Shown: in pieces, positions 52,100-60,517 of the stretch
How positions within the stretch are numbered: the first letter of the stretch is position 1
Layout: each line of letters begins with the position of its first letter
Made by a program: the position numbers and the translations under genes
Origin: CBDUXP01 sp965371225 [NCBI: uncultured bacterium]
GTDB taxonomy: Bacteria > Abyssobacteria > SURF-5 > CBDUXP01
NCBI GenBank assembly: GCA_965371225.1
Contig: CBDUXP010000015.1
Coordinates: 1 to 64,000, forward strand
Reading direction: 5' to 3'
DNA: 64,000 bases
Notes under the pieces: model-generated
The model's input: the letters and a program-made list of their open reading frames with translations, nothing else
Told to the model about the DNA's origin: nothing
The model's database searches: none

Positions 52100-53236
52100 T
52101 TACACCGGTGGATCCAGGCCCAACGCAACCCGCCCGGCGAAGAGGAGCTGCTTGGGTTCGGCGGGCTGGTGGTAGTAGCCCGCGCGCACGTCGCGGAAGA
52201 GGCGTTCCAGCCCAGACGCGCGGAAGTACCCGCCGCCGCCGGCCACCGCCAGGGCCTTCTCCACAGTGGCCAGCGCGTGCCGGCCCACCAGGGTTTTCCG
52301 CTTGAGGACTGCATTGGCGAGATCGACGGTGGGCTCGAAGTCGTAGTCGTTGGCGAGGGCGATCATGCTCTCGACCGTGATCTGCGTCGCCGTCAGCGCG
52401 TTTTCCATTTCACCCACAAGCGATTGCAAGATCGGGTCCTCACGATTGAACGCCGCCCGCTCGCGCCCAATGCGCGCGGCGGCCTCGGCGATGCCGGCGT
52501 ACACGGACATGACCAGCGGGTACGCGACGGTCACCACGACATTCAGGGCCTTAGGCCATTCGTCCTGCGGCCGGCGCATCGCGATCGCGCCATCGGGCAC
52601 AAATACGTTGTCGAGCACCACCGTATGCGAGCCGGTGCCGCGCATACCCATCGCCACCCAGTTCTCGTTGATGCTGACGCCCTCCGCCTCGATAGGCAGC
52701 GGGAAGTGCAGCACCTGCGGCCCTTCGTCCGGGTCCATGTACGGCGCGCTGGTGATGAGCATGTCGCCCATGGGGCAGCCGCTGGCGAAGACTTTGCGGG
52801 CCGTGACGCGGTAGCCGCCGTCCACCCGCTCACTCGATCCGACGGAGCGGACCCAGTCGGTCGCACCCGTGCTGACCAGCACGAGGCTTTCATCGGCGAC
52901 CCGCCGCAGCATGTCCCCGGCGTGGTCGTCCCCGTGGCGGTACTTCCAGACGGAGGTGGCCACCAAATGCGAGTGCATGGACGTGGCCAGCGCCGTAGAG
53001 CTGCAGTAGGTAGCCAACTCGCCCAGAGCCCGGCACATGGTGCTGTGCGGCACGCCGCCGCCGCCCAGTTCCTCGGGGATAAGTGCGGCAAAGAAGCCCC
53101 GCTCCTTGAGCGCAAGGTAGTTCTCAGCCACGAAGCGGTCGTTCGCGTCGTACTCAGCGGCTCTGGCGCCGAATTCCGGCCCTAGCTCCCGAATCAAGTC
53201 CAGCACATTCGTTCTCGTTTCGCTTTGTGTCTGCAT
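52100..53236 (-). CDS. Acyl-CoA dehydrogenase family protein
   Basis: 378 residues, the usual length. The N-terminal helical domain is followed by the beta domain with VLVSTGATDWVRSVGSSERVDGGYRVTARKVFASG (flavin contacts). The C-terminal helix bundle is seen in GGGGYFRASGLERLFRDVRAG, where the family's FAD/adenine region lies. No clear catalytic Glu was identified by eye, so it might act as a flavin monooxygenase-like member. Start: ATG 53236 with AGGAG upstream; the longer frame would run into the regulator's operator. It is divergent from hxlR, and the operator at 53287-53308 lies between them. Likely oxidises an acyl-CoA or hydroxylates a small molecule. Confidence 0.87.
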   Translation of the reverse strand: MQTQSETRTNVLDLIRELGPEFGARAAEYDANDRFVAENYLALKERGFFAALIPEELGGGGVPHSTMCRALGELATYCSSTALATSMHSHLVATSVWKYRHGDDHAGDMLRRVADESLVLVSTGATDWVRSVGSSERVDGGYRVTARKVFASGCPMGDMLITSAPYMDPDEGPQVLHFPLPIEAEGVSINENWVAMGMRGTGSHTVVLDNVFVPDGAIAMRRPQDEWPKALNVVVTVAYPLVMSVYAGIAEAAARIGRERAAFNREDPILQSLVGEMENALTATQITVESMIALANDYDFEPTVDLANAVLKRKTLVGRHALATVEKALAVAGGGGYFRASGLERLFRDVRAGYYHQPAEPKQLLFAGRVALGLDPPV

Positions 53237-53286
53237 CGGTCCTGCTCCTTGTTTAGGGTAAGTGTCCCCCGAACAGGGCGCGCCAA

Positions 53287-53308
53287 CAAGTACAACATCT
53301 GTAGTTGC
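53287..53308. promoter_or_regulatory. HxlR-type operator, copy 1
   Basis: Read on the minus strand this 22-bp site is GCAACTACAGAT followed by GTTGTACTTG. It matches the site at 54058-54079 at 18 of 22 positions. It overlaps the hxlR -35 box and lies upstream of the acyl-CoA dehydrogenase gene, so one bound dimer could control both divergent genes. Confidence 0.7.
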
Positions 53309-53333
53309 TCCAATCGGGCTGAGGCCTGATAAT
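53305..53333 (+). promoter_or_regulatory. hxlR promoter, probably giving a leaderless mRNA
   Basis: TTGCTC (53305-53310), 17-bp spacer, GATAAT (53328-53333). The expected transcription start, 7 bp after the -10, is at about 53340, the base before the ATG at 53341. No ribosome-binding site fits in that space. Confidence 0.6.
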
Positions 53334-53340
53334 AGCCGCG

Positions 53341-54024
53341 ATGGCACGGAAGAAGGGATACGGCCAGTTCTGTCCGGTGGCGAAGGCCGCGGAGATCGTT
53401 GCCGAACGCTGGACGCCCCTCGTGCTGCGCGAGCTGCTGGCCGGCACCCGCCGTTTCAACGACCTGCGCCGCGGGGTGCCGCTCATGTCCCCGTCGCTGC
53501 TGTCCCGGCGGTTGAAGGAACTGCAGCTCGAGGGGCTCGTGGAGCGGCGGCGCAACACCGACGGAAAGACGTGGGAATACCACCTGACGGAAGCGGGCGA
53601 AGCGTTGCGCCCGATCATCGAGGGGCTGGGCTGGTGGGGACGCAAGTGGGCACAGAGCAACATCGGGCCGGAGGACATGGATCCCGGGCTCCTGATGTGG
53701 GACGTGAGCCGCTGCGTACGCCGCGACGCACTGCCCGACCGGCGAACGGTAGTCGAATTCGAGATTGGTGACGTGCCGCGGAACCAGCGCTACTGGTGGC
53801 TGCTGGTGGACGGGGAGGACGTAGACGTCTGCCCGAAGCATCCGGGGGATGAGGTGGCACTGACCGTAGCCGCGGACGTGGGGACAATCGTGCGCGTGTG
53901 GCTCGGCGAGATTCCCCTCCGTGATGCCATCCGTTCCGGCCAGATCGAACTCAGCGGCTCCCGCCAGATGGTCCAGGCCTTCCCCGCATGGTTCACTCTG
54001 AGCTCCTTCGCCCACCCCGCTTAG
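53341..54024 (+). CDS. HxlR-family regulator with C-terminal SCP2-like domain
   Basis: 227 residues. Residues about 5-105 form the HxlR winged helix: CPVAKAAEIVAERWTPLVLRELLAG, then RFNDLRRGVPLMSPSLLSRRLKELQ, then the wing GLVERRRNTDGKTWEYHLTEAG. Cys11 at the conserved HxlR position could sense thiol-reactive signals. Residues about 120-227 resemble an SCP2/sterol-carrier-like ligand domain (VVEFEIGDVPRNQRYWWLLV, DEVALTVAADVGTIVRVWLG). Such HxlR-SCP2 fusions may sense a lipophilic ligand. Two matching operators flank it (53287 and 54058), so it likely controls the dehydrogenase, itself and the downstream CxxC gene. Its mRNA appears leaderless. Confidence 0.88.
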   Translation: MARKKGYGQFCPVAKAAEIVAERWTPLVLRELLAGTRRFNDLRRGVPLMSPSLLSRRLKELQLEGLVERRRNTDGKTWEYHLTEAGEALRPIIEGLGWWGRKWAQSNIGPEDMDPGLLMWDVSRCVRRDALPDRRTVVEFEIGDVPRNQRYWWLLVDGEDVDVCPKHPGDEVALTVAADVGTIVRVWLGEIPLRDAIRSGQIELSGSRQMVQAFPAWFTLSSFAHPA

Positions 54025-54057
54025 GCCAGCGCGACGGCGGCCCAGCCCATCTCTGAA

Positions 54058-54079
54058 GCTAGTACAGATATTGTACTAG
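54058..54079 (+). promoter_or_regulatory. HxlR-type operator, copy 2
   Basis: CTAGTACA and TGTACTAG flank GATAT (54059-54079), with a shared G before them; 8-bp arms are perfectly complementary. It matches the 53287-53308 site and lies 69 bp before the ATG at 54148. Confidence 0.75.
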
Positions 54080-54147
54080 TCCTGCGGCCGGGTACATGGG
54101 ACCCTTTCCCCATGGGGCGCGGCCCGCGTCCCGGCAAGGAGAATCCC

Positions 54148-55278
54148 ATGCTGCCCCGGAAGCTTAAATCACGGATCTTCGACAACGTTTCGAACAGGCC
54201 CCTGCGCTACGTCACCCCCGTGCCTTTCAGTCGGGCCGAGGGATTGGTCGCGGAGGTGTACGACCAAGTCGCGGATGAGTTCTTCATCAACGGCGCCATC
54301 ACGACCCACTCGGTGCGTCCGGCACTGCTCGCGGGCATGTGGTGCGCGGGACGCGAGCTGGTCCTCACGGATGGTGCGCTCGCGCGCGACACGAAAGAGG
54401 CCTTGGGCGTGACGTTCGCCCAACTGAACGGGTGTACATATTGTGAAGACATGTTGATCAGCGTCGTGCATGGGGCACAGGACCACGAACTGGCCACGCT
54501 GATGCGCGCTCGTGCGCAGCAAGAGATTCCCGAGCATCGGACGCGTCACCTGCACGAATGGGCGTTGAGCTGTCTGACGCCCGACGCGCCGATCCTCCGT
54601 AAGCCGCCGTTCACGCCGGTCGAAGCTCCGGAGATGCTCGGCACCGCGCTGATGTTCAATTACCTCAACCGCTACACCCGCATTTTCTTCGACGGGACGC
54701 CGTTGAACCCGCCCTTCTCGTCCCATGCCCTCAAGTCGGTCATGTTTCGCGGCTTTGGAGTGGAGGTGCGTGGGTCGGTCACCCGCCGGTTGACACCGGG
54801 GCGCGCCACTGCGTTGCTACCCCAGGCGGCGCTGCCGGACGATCTCCAGTGGGCCGCACCGAACGCGCACGTTGCGGAGGCCGTGGCTCGGTGGGCCGGG
54901 GTTGTCGATGCCGCGGCCGAAGCCGATATTCCCGCACGTGCGCAGGCGGCCGTCAACAGCGCCGTGCAGGCGTGGGGTGGCGAGGACATGCCCCTCAGCC
55001 GCGGTTGGGTTGACGAGCACGTGTCGAGGTTGAACCGCTCGGAGCAGGCGGCGGCCACGGTCGCGCTGCTCACCGCGCTGTCGCCCGCGCAAATGAGCGA
55101 CGACATCATTGCAGAATACCGCAGGTACCATGCAGAAGATGGGCCGTTGGTGAGCACGGTGGCCTGGGCGGCGTTTACAGCGGCCCGCCGGATGACTTCG
55201 TGGGTTGCCGAGGCCGCGACGCGGCACCCTGTGGCGGAACGTCCTCGCGGAATCGAGGCCGCCGTCCAGATCACGTGA
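54148..55278 (+). CDS. AhpD-like (carboxymuconolactone decarboxylase-type) CxxC protein
   Basis: 376 residues, longer than a basic AhpD. The first part holds the redox motif NGCTYCEDM (Cys96, Cys99) with Glu85 upstream and His108 downstream, the Glu/CxxC/His pattern of alkylhydroperoxidase D. The second half (about 190-376) is an additional helical domain of similar type without the cysteines. It likely handles peroxides or acts as a decarboxylase-like enzyme. Start: ATG 54148 with AAGGAG 7 bp upstream is preferred over ATG 54112. HxlR operator 2 precedes it, placing it in the regulon. Its 3' end overlaps the convergent kinase-like gene by 8 bp. Confidence 0.75.
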   Translation: MLPRKLKSRIFDNVSNRPLRYVTPVPFSRAEGLVAEVYDQVADEFFINGAITTHSVRPALLAGMWCAGRELVLTDGALARDTKEALGVTFAQLNGCTYCEDMLISVVHGAQDHELATLMRARAQQEIPEHRTRHLHEWALSCLTPDAPILRKPPFTPVEAPEMLGTALMFNYLNRYTRIFFDGTPLNPPFSSHALKSVMFRGFGVEVRGSVTRRLTPGRATALLPQAALPDDLQWAAPNAHVAEAVARWAGVVDAAAEADIPARAQAAVNSAVQAWGGEDMPLSRGWVDEHVSRLNRSEQAAATVALLTALSPAQMSDDIIAEYRRYHAEDGPLVSTVAWAAFTAARRMTSWVAEAATRHPVAERPRGIEAAVQIT

Positions 55279-56404
55279 GGAGTGCGTCCGGTTCGACGTG
55301 TGCCAGCCGCGCGACCTTCCGCTGCAGGTGGAGGTCGCGCCGTTTGGCTTCGCGGGCGTCGCCCCAATCCACAAAGGAGAAGTTCGTCACGGCGCTGCGG
55401 AGGCTGAGCACCAGCTGCATCACGTAGTGGTGCGCGAACGCGTCGAAGGGATAGTCCGCGACACCGTGTTCGACCAGCGAGTCGTGATAGACGCACAGCA
55501 GCCGCTGCTCGGTCCCCGGTGGCACGTCGTCGCGCAACGATGCGCCCAGGAAGGCAGCCACGTCACTAGCCGCGGGACCGAGGCCCGCCGCCTGCCAGTC
55601 AAAGAACGTGACTTCGGGCTGCGCGGTCGTATCCGAGAAAAAGACATTGTCCAACCGGAAGTCCACGTGAAGCAGGGTGCGGGGCGGCTCTCGCGCGCGC
55701 TCGTGCAGGGCGGTACCGTGATCGTTCATCCAGTCGAGCAACTGGAAGACCCGGGGCGGAAGCACAGCCGCGTAGTGCGCGTCGAACGCCGCGCGGGCCT
55801 TGCGGTATGCCTGCTGAGCGGCGGCGGCGCGCGAGCCGACGCGCCAGAGCCACCAGAGATCGTCGAGGCGCGGGTGCTCCCAGAAGCACGCGTGCATGCG
55901 CGCGGCGGCCGCCAACACGAGCGCCGCCCGCTCGAACCCGCACCCCGCCACGTCGTCTCCCGTCTCAGCCGGCGCCATGTCCTCCAGTAGCAGGATGAAG
56001 CGCAGGTCTGAGGTACGACTGAGGCGCCGGTTGGCCGTCGCTTCCGGGTCGCCCGCGAACCGCGCAACATAGCAGCGTGGACAGCGCACCGGAAGGGTGT
56101 CGGCGAGGTCCTGATAGAAACGCACTTCGCGCTCGTAGTCCCCGCTATTTCCGATGGCCCGATTCTTGGCGACGGGCGTCGGCAGTTTCACAATGACGGT
56201 GGCCGGCGCGCCCGCTTCGGCGCGATCGTATGCAAGCCGGAGCCGCGCCAGGGATCCGATGAGCCCGACGCCTTCCAGGTCCTCGGACGTGCACCCGGTG
56301 ACGCACGCCCGGTGCAGCACCCCGTCCGCCTGCAACGCCTGCGTCAACCATTCGGGGGTAACCTCATCGAGCACTTGGGGAATGAAGGACGGTTCGATGG
56401 GCAC
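55271..56404 (-). CDS. Aminoglycoside phosphotransferase/ecdysteroid-kinase-like protein
   Basis: 377 residues from GTG 56404. The kinase core is visible: LLHVDFRLDNVFF carries the catalytic HxDxxxxN loop, and VTFFDWQ the metal-binding D of the DFG-like position. Lys in TVIVKLPT (about residue 72) is the ATP-anchoring lysine, and EREVRFYQDLAD supplies the helix-C Glu. The pattern fits the CHK/APH family, whose members phosphorylate small hydroxylated molecules such as aminoglycosides, choline, or steroid-like compounds. The substrate here is unknown. It converges on the AhpD-like gene and overlaps it by 8 bp. The GTG start was chosen because the segment upstream is not protein-like. Confidence 0.8.
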   Translation of the reverse strand: MPIEPSFIPQVLDEVTPEWLTQALQADGVLHRACVTGCTSEDLEGVGLIGSLARLRLAYDRAEAGAPATVIVKLPTPVAKNRAIGNSGDYEREVRFYQDLADTLPVRCPRCYVARFAGDPEATANRRLSRTSDLRFILLLEDMAPAETGDDVAGCGFERAALVLAAAARMHACFWEHPRLDDLWWLWRVGSRAAAAQQAYRKARAAFDAHYAAVLPPRVFQLLDWMNDHGTALHERAREPPRTLLHVDFRLDNVFFSDTTAQPEVTFFDWQAAGLGPAASDVAAFLGASLRDDVPPGTEQRLLCVYHDSLVEHGVADYPFDAFAHHYVMQLVLSLRSAVTNFSFVDWGDAREAKRRDLHLQRKVARLAHVEPDALLT

Positions 56405-56507
56405 GGAAGGGATGCTACCCCAAGCGCACCCCGGTCTTCCCTGGAAGCGCCCAGCCGCCCGGGACTCCAGGAAGTTGTCGGCTATACTGCGCCGTCCGGA
56501 GGCCGGC

Positions 56508-57167
56508 ATGCCGAAGAACGCGATCACCTATTTGCCCCGCGTCGTGCCCGCGCCGGCGAAACCGCCGAAGGAGGTCGGGGAGGATCACCCCTATCGGGTG
56601 GCGACGCGGGCCACGGCCTTCGAGCCGGAGGCGTGGACCCCGGAGCGCGCGGCGGAGATCAACGCCATGTTCGCTAGTTACGCGGACCGTTTTGCAGAAT
56701 ACCTGGCCGAAGGCCGAGAGGTGGTGCCCTTGGACGCACTGGCACGCGGGGATGTCCCGCGTGGCCTGTGTCTGGAAATCGGCAGCGGGAACGGGGCGAC
56801 CACCCCCGTTATCGCCCCGCACTTCCGGCGGGTCGTGTCTATGGATGTCCTGACCGAGATGCTCTGCCAAGCCCCGCCGGACCTGAGCGACCTCATTCAG
56901 GGAGACGCACAGTACCTGCCGTTCCGCGACGGCTGCGCGGACGTGGTGCTCCTGCACAACATGTTTCTCTTCCCCGCAGAAGTGGACCGCGTGTTGGCGC
57001 CGGAAGGGGCGGTGATGTGGGTCAACGCGCAAGGCCCGCGCACGCCCATCTACCTCCCCGCCGAAGAAGTGGCCGAGGCGCTGCCCGGCTCCTGGACCGG
57101 CGTGGCTTCCGAAGCCGGCACCGGCACCTGGTGCGTCCTCCGCCGGGCAGCCGCGCGGGTCCGCTGA
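56508..57167 (+). CDS. SAM-dependent methyltransferase
   Basis: 219 residues. Motif I LCLEIGSGNGATTPVIAP (about 84-100) is the SAM-binding GxGxG. Acidic loop: VVSMDVLTEMLCQAP; motif II/III: IQGDAQYLPFRDGCADVVLLHNMFLF. The first 75 residues are helical with no known domain. Methylates a small molecule or protein; target unknown. Start: ATG 56508 with CGGAGG upstream; divergent from the kinase-like gene. It ends 6 bp before the stop of the convergent oxidoreductase gene, so the two may share a transcriptional boundary. Confidence 0.85.
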   Translation: MPKNAITYLPRVVPAPAKPPKEVGEDHPYRVATRATAFEPEAWTPERAAEINAMFASYADRFAEYLAEGREVVPLDALARGDVPRGLCLEIGSGNGATTPVIAPHFRRVVSMDVLTEMLCQAPPDLSDLIQGDAQYLPFRDGCADVVLLHNMFLFPAEVDRVLAPEGAVMWVNAQGPRTPIYLPAEEVAEALPGSWTGVASEAGTGTWCVLRRAAARVR

Positions 57168-57173
57168 TCGCCC

Positions 57174-59093
57174 CTAGCTGACGGGGGACTCGAAGATTTC
57201 GTAGGGCTTGGCGGCGTCGGGCAGGAACTTGTCGACCACGTCCACCTTGTCCATGGTGATGCACGGCACGGGGCAGACGTCGATGCAGTGGCCGCAGCGG
57301 ATGCAGTTGGCCTCGTCCATGAGCATGTAGACGGGTTCGTGGTCTTCCTTCTGGTAGGCCACCGCTCCCCCCTTATCCATGCGCCCCACTTCCACGTGGT
57401 CCGCCTGCGCCATGATGATGCAATCCGTCGGGCAGACGTCGATGCAGTAGTGGCACAAGGTGCACATGCCGGCGTCGATGTGGATGTTGTAGCTGCACAG
57501 GTAGCAGCGGTGCGCTTCACGCTCGCCCTGCGCGGGCGTGAAGCCCTGGTCGCACTCCAGTTCCTGGTCGCGCCACTCGGTCTTGTCCGCCGTGTTTTCC
57601 AGCGTGGGCATCGGCTGCTGCGGAATCTCGTCGTACTCGCCGTGGTGGCCCGACTTCCAGTCGTCCATGCTGCTCCAGCCGCGGCCCTGGTAGATGATCT
57701 CGCGCCGCACCTCCGCGACGAACCGGTTGCGCCCGTGGAGGTAGCCGTCCACGCTGCGCGCCACCTCGTGAGCGTGGCCGATGGCCTGAATAAGCGTGCT
57801 CGCCCCGCCGACCACGTCCCCGGCGGCAAACACCCCGGGGCTCTTGGTCATGTGGTTGTCGTCCAGGATGATGCCGCCCCAACTCTCGACGGGAACGTCC
57901 AGGCTGCCGATGATCGGCCCCACGATGGGCCGCTGGCCGAGCGCCTTGCAGATGAGGTCGGCATCGAATTCGGCGTGCGTGTTCTTATCCACCACCAGCT
58001 TGCGCTGCCGGCCAACGCCTTCGCCCTCGAAGTGGGTCGTGTGGCACTCGAGCATGAGCCGCCCGTTCCGCGTCACCCCCTTGGGACTGGCCATGGTGTG
58101 GATGATGACCCCTTCCTTCTGGGCCTCATCCGCCTCGCGCGCTTCGATCGGCATGGATTCGATGTCCCGCCGGTACACGATGATGACTTCTTTCGCGCCC
58201 AGGCGGTACGCCGACCGCGAGCAGTCCATCGCGGTGAAGCCGCCGCCGACGACCATGACCTTCTCCGGCGCCTGCGTCATCTGGTACGAGTTGATGTCGA
58301 GCATATAGTTGAGCCCGTCGCGGCAGCCCTCCACGTGCTCGTTGGGCGTGCGCATGTCCACCGGCTCGTAGCAACCGGCGGCGATGACCACCGCGTCGTA
58401 CTCGCGGACGAGCTGCGCCAGCTCCACGTCCTTGCCGATCCGCACGCCACACTCCAGCTCGATGCCCAGACTCAAGATGGAGTTGATCTCTTCGTCGATC
58501 AACGTCTTGGGGAGGCGGAAGCGCGGGATGCCGTACAGCAGCATGCCGCCCGGTTCGGGCATGGCCTCGATGATCTTGACCCGCGTCCCCCAGAAGGAGA
58601 GGTCGTTCGCAATGGTGAGCCCCGCGACCCCCGCGCCGACGACCGCCACCCGCTTGCCGTTCCACGGCACGTGCGGCTGGAACTGCATCCCCTCGAGCGC
58701 CTCGCGGCTGTCGTGGGAGACGCGCTTGAGCCAGCAGATTTCCACCGCGCCGCCCATTCCGTCGTGGCCGTGGCGACAGGCGCTCTCACACGGCCGCGAA
58801 CATACCCGTCCGAGGATGCCCGGAAACAGGTTGTGCAGCCGGTTGATGGCGTAGGCCCGCTCGAATTCGCCGCGCGCGATCGCGTCGATGTACCCCGGAA
58901 TGTCCGTGTGCGCGGGACAGGCCACACGGCAGGGAATGTTCTCCTTGTACCAGGTGGCGTCCGCGTCCACCGCCTTCCACACGCGGCTGCGATCGCAGAA
59001 ATTGGCGATCTGCGCCGGGTTGCCGGCCGTGGCGTTGGACAGGCGCGTGAGGATGCGCGCCGGGCGGTCGGGAATCGGGTTGAACTCGGGCAT
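57174..59093 (-). CDS. GltD-like FAD/NAD(P) oxidoreductase with two ferredoxin clusters
   Basis: 639 residues. The N-terminal Fe-S domain has PCRVACPAHTDIPGYI and VCSRPCESACRHG (Cys55, Cys59, Cys98, Cys102, Cys106), as in the glutamate synthase small subunit. FAD: VAVVGAGVAGLTIANDLS (GxGxxG near residue 153). NAD(P): VMVVGGGFTAMDCSRSAY. FAD again: GVFAAGDVVGGASTL. The last 110 residues hold two classical 4Fe-4S motifs: CTLCHYCIDVCPTDC and CIRCGHCIDVCPVPC, plus RCYLCSYNIHID. It is a single-chain electron-transfer flavoprotein that moves electrons from NAD(P)H to a ferredoxin-like partner. The redox partner is not in the window. A sigma70 promoter lies upstream. Confidence 0.9.
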   Translation of the reverse strand: MPEFNPIPDRPARILTRLSNATAGNPAQIANFCDRSRVWKAVDADATWYKENIPCRVACPAHTDIPGYIDAIARGEFERAYAINRLHNLFPGILGRVCSRPCESACRHGHDGMGGAVEICWLKRVSHDSREALEGMQFQPHVPWNGKRVAVVGAGVAGLTIANDLSFWGTRVKIIEAMPEPGGMLLYGIPRFRLPKTLIDEEINSILSLGIELECGVRIGKDVELAQLVREYDAVVIAAGCYEPVDMRTPNEHVEGCRDGLNYMLDINSYQMTQAPEKVMVVGGGFTAMDCSRSAYRLGAKEVIIVYRRDIESMPIEAREADEAQKEGVIIHTMASPKGVTRNGRLMLECHTTHFEGEGVGRQRKLVVDKNTHAEFDADLICKALGQRPIVGPIIGSLDVPVESWGGIILDDNHMTKSPGVFAAGDVVGGASTLIQAIGHAHEVARSVDGYLHGRNRFVAEVRREIIYQGRGWSSMDDWKSGHHGEYDEIPQQPMPTLENTADKTEWRDQELECDQGFTPAQGEREAHRCYLCSYNIHIDAGMCTLCHYCIDVCPTDCIIMAQADHVEVGRMDKGGAVAYQKEDHEPVYMLMDEANCIRCGHCIDVCPVPCITMDKVDVVDKFLPDAAKPYEIFESPVS

Positions 59094-59249
59094 GCCTACT
59101 GCTCCCTCAGGATCTGGCCGGAGACGGGGTGCTGCGTCAATTCAGTGTGGCGGTCGCGCGATGGTGGCGCTAGGCGCCGCCGCGGTGGCGTGGCCGGTCG
59201 AACCGCGCGGTCGACCGGTGCGGCGCGCCCATCGCGATCTTAGCGCGAA

Positions 59250-59279
59250 AGTATAGGAAAAGTCGAAACCGCCGGTCAA
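59250..59279 (-). promoter_or_regulatory. Promoter of the GltD-like gene
   Basis: Minus strand TTGACC (59274-59279) and TATACT (59250-59255) with an 18-bp spacer, giving a leader of about 150 nt. Confidence 0.55.
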
Positions 59280-59328
59280 CTCCGCGCAGTTCCAACGCAG
59301 CCGGCGCGCCCGTGCGCGTCGCCACCGT

Positions 59329-60111
59329 TCACCATGGACCACGCTGCTTCGCGTTGCGCAGCCCGACCGGCAGGGGGGCGGTCATGCGCCCGTACTCGAG
59401 AATGCCGTGGCCGAGAGACAGCGGCTTCTGGTTGTACCCCAGGGTGATCTCGACCTGATTCCGCACCTGGTCGTATCCCACGCTCGTCAGGTGATAGTCG
59501 TCGTAATACACGGGGGCGCGGACGAACAGCGCCGCCTGAAGCACCCCATAGGGGTCCGCCACCCGTCCCGGGAAGCGGCCCATAAGCGCCTGGGTCGTCT
59601 GCTTCTCAATCGCGATGGACTCATCGCTCGTCCACCGCGGCAGCGGGGCCACAACGACGTACTCGGTGGGCTGCACGTACGCGATAATCGCGGCAACGTC
59701 CGCCAGCAGCGTCCCCGGCGTGCGGCCCGTGCGGATCTCATCGCTGCCCAGCCAGACGATGAGTTCGTCCACCGGGCCGGTGCGCGGCACCTGCACCAGC
59801 GCACGCCGGACGTCGGCTGACGTGGCCCCCTTGTGCGCGTAGACGCGGGGTTCGGTTGCCCAGTACCAGGCTTGGGAATCCCCCACGATAAACCGGGCAC
59901 CGCTGATGTGCGTGGGCAGCTCGCGCGTGACTCGGCTCACGTCCCGGTGGGCTGCCAGCTCCGGGGCCATCACCTCGGCCGCGAAAGCGGACTGGTCGGC
60001 GGAGACGCGCAGGGGCGGCCCGCCGAAGATCGTCACCGCACCAGCCCCAATCAGGAGGCAGGCCACACCTACGAGCCACGCTCGCCCGTTTCCGCGTTCC
60101 GGGGGGCGCAT
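59329..60111 (-). CDS. SGNH-fold hydrolase-like membrane-anchored protein
   Basis: 260 residues. An N-terminal membrane anchor (WLVGVACLLIGAGAVTIF) is followed by an SGNH-type domain: block I FIVGDSQAW (Gly-Asp-Ser), block III VWLGSDEIRTG (GxxN is replaced by GSDE, the Asn lost), and block V YYDDYHLTSVGY (Asp/His dyad). The catalytic Ser, Asp and His are present; the missing Asn in block III may weaken the oxyanion hole. Such enzymes deacylate sugars, often cell-wall or exopolysaccharide acetyl groups. Periplasmic. Alone, leftward. Another SGNH gene lies at 62027. Confidence 0.68.
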   Translation of the reverse strand: MRPPERGNGRAWLVGVACLLIGAGAVTIFGGPPLRVSADQSAFAAEVMAPELAAHRDVSRVTRELPTHISGARFIVGDSQAWYWATEPRVYAHKGATSADVRRALVQVPRTGPVDELIVWLGSDEIRTGRTPGTLLADVAAIIAYVQPTEYVVVAPLPRWTSDESIAIEKQTTQALMGRFPGRVADPYGVLQAALFVRAPVYYDDYHLTSVGYDQVRNQVEITLGYNQKPLSLGHGILEYGRMTAPLPVGLRNAKQRGPW

Positions 60112-60210
60112 GGCCGGATGGTAGCACGTCCGCAGCCCCCCGGACGTGGATCACACCGGACGACGCGGGCGTTCCCCGTGGGGCGGCGCGATGTGCGAAC
60201 GACGCGCCGG

Positions 60211-60438
60211 CTAGAAGAGGGCGACGCCGTTCAGGCCTGCAACAAGAAACGTAATGCCCGCGCCCATGGGCACCAGCGAGTAGGCGACGGTATGCACCAC
60301 CGTCCCCGCGGTCTTGCCGAATCGCTCCTGCATGGGCTGGAGCTTCCGGAACTTGGACGGGTCTTTGGCCCGGAGAAACAGCGTGGTCGCTCCGAACAAG
60401 AGCGCTGCTACGCCGATCACCACTGTCATAACGTTCAT
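60211..60438 (-). CDS. Small two-helix membrane protein
   Basis: 75 residues. Two hydrophobic helices, MNVMTVVIGVAALLFGATTLF and VHTVAYSLVPMGAGITFLVAG, are joined by a charged loop (RAKDPSKFRKLQPMQERFGK). Start: ATG 60438 with GAGGAA 8 bp upstream; another ATG lies two codons earlier. Family not recognised; the size and topology are like small uncharacterised planctomycete membrane proteins. The AT-rich stretch at 60495-60540 is probably its promoter. Confidence 0.65.
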   Translation of the reverse strand: MNVMTVVIGVAALLFGATTLFLRAKDPSKFRKLQPMQERFGKTAGTVVHTVAYSLVPMGAGITFLVAGLNGVALF

Positions 60439-60495
60439 GACCATTTCCTCACTTCCCCGCCCCGCTGCGGGATATGCAGCCAAAGGCGGGAGGTA

Positions 60496-60517
60496 TATCG
60501 CTTTGAAATCAGCGATA
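60496..60517. promoter_or_regulatory. Inverted repeat in an AT-rich divergent promoter region
   Basis: TATCGCT (60496-60502) and AGCGATA (60511-60517) flank 8 bases. On the + strand TTGAAA (60503-60508) and TAATAC (60525-60530) form a 16-bp-spaced candidate promoter for the enoyl-CoA hydratase; on the minus strand a TATAAT lies at 60533-60538 for the small membrane gene. The repeat sits between both. Confidence 0.45.

Noticed and set aside
51942-52175. Open frame running through the GST tail remnant
   Set aside because: It begins inside the hepT end and continues into the antisense of the acyl-CoA dehydrogenase gene; only the short GST-like stretch is meaningful.
57288-59243. 651-codon open frame on the plus strand
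   Set aside because: Antisense to the GltD-like oxidoreductase, whose motifs are unmistakable.
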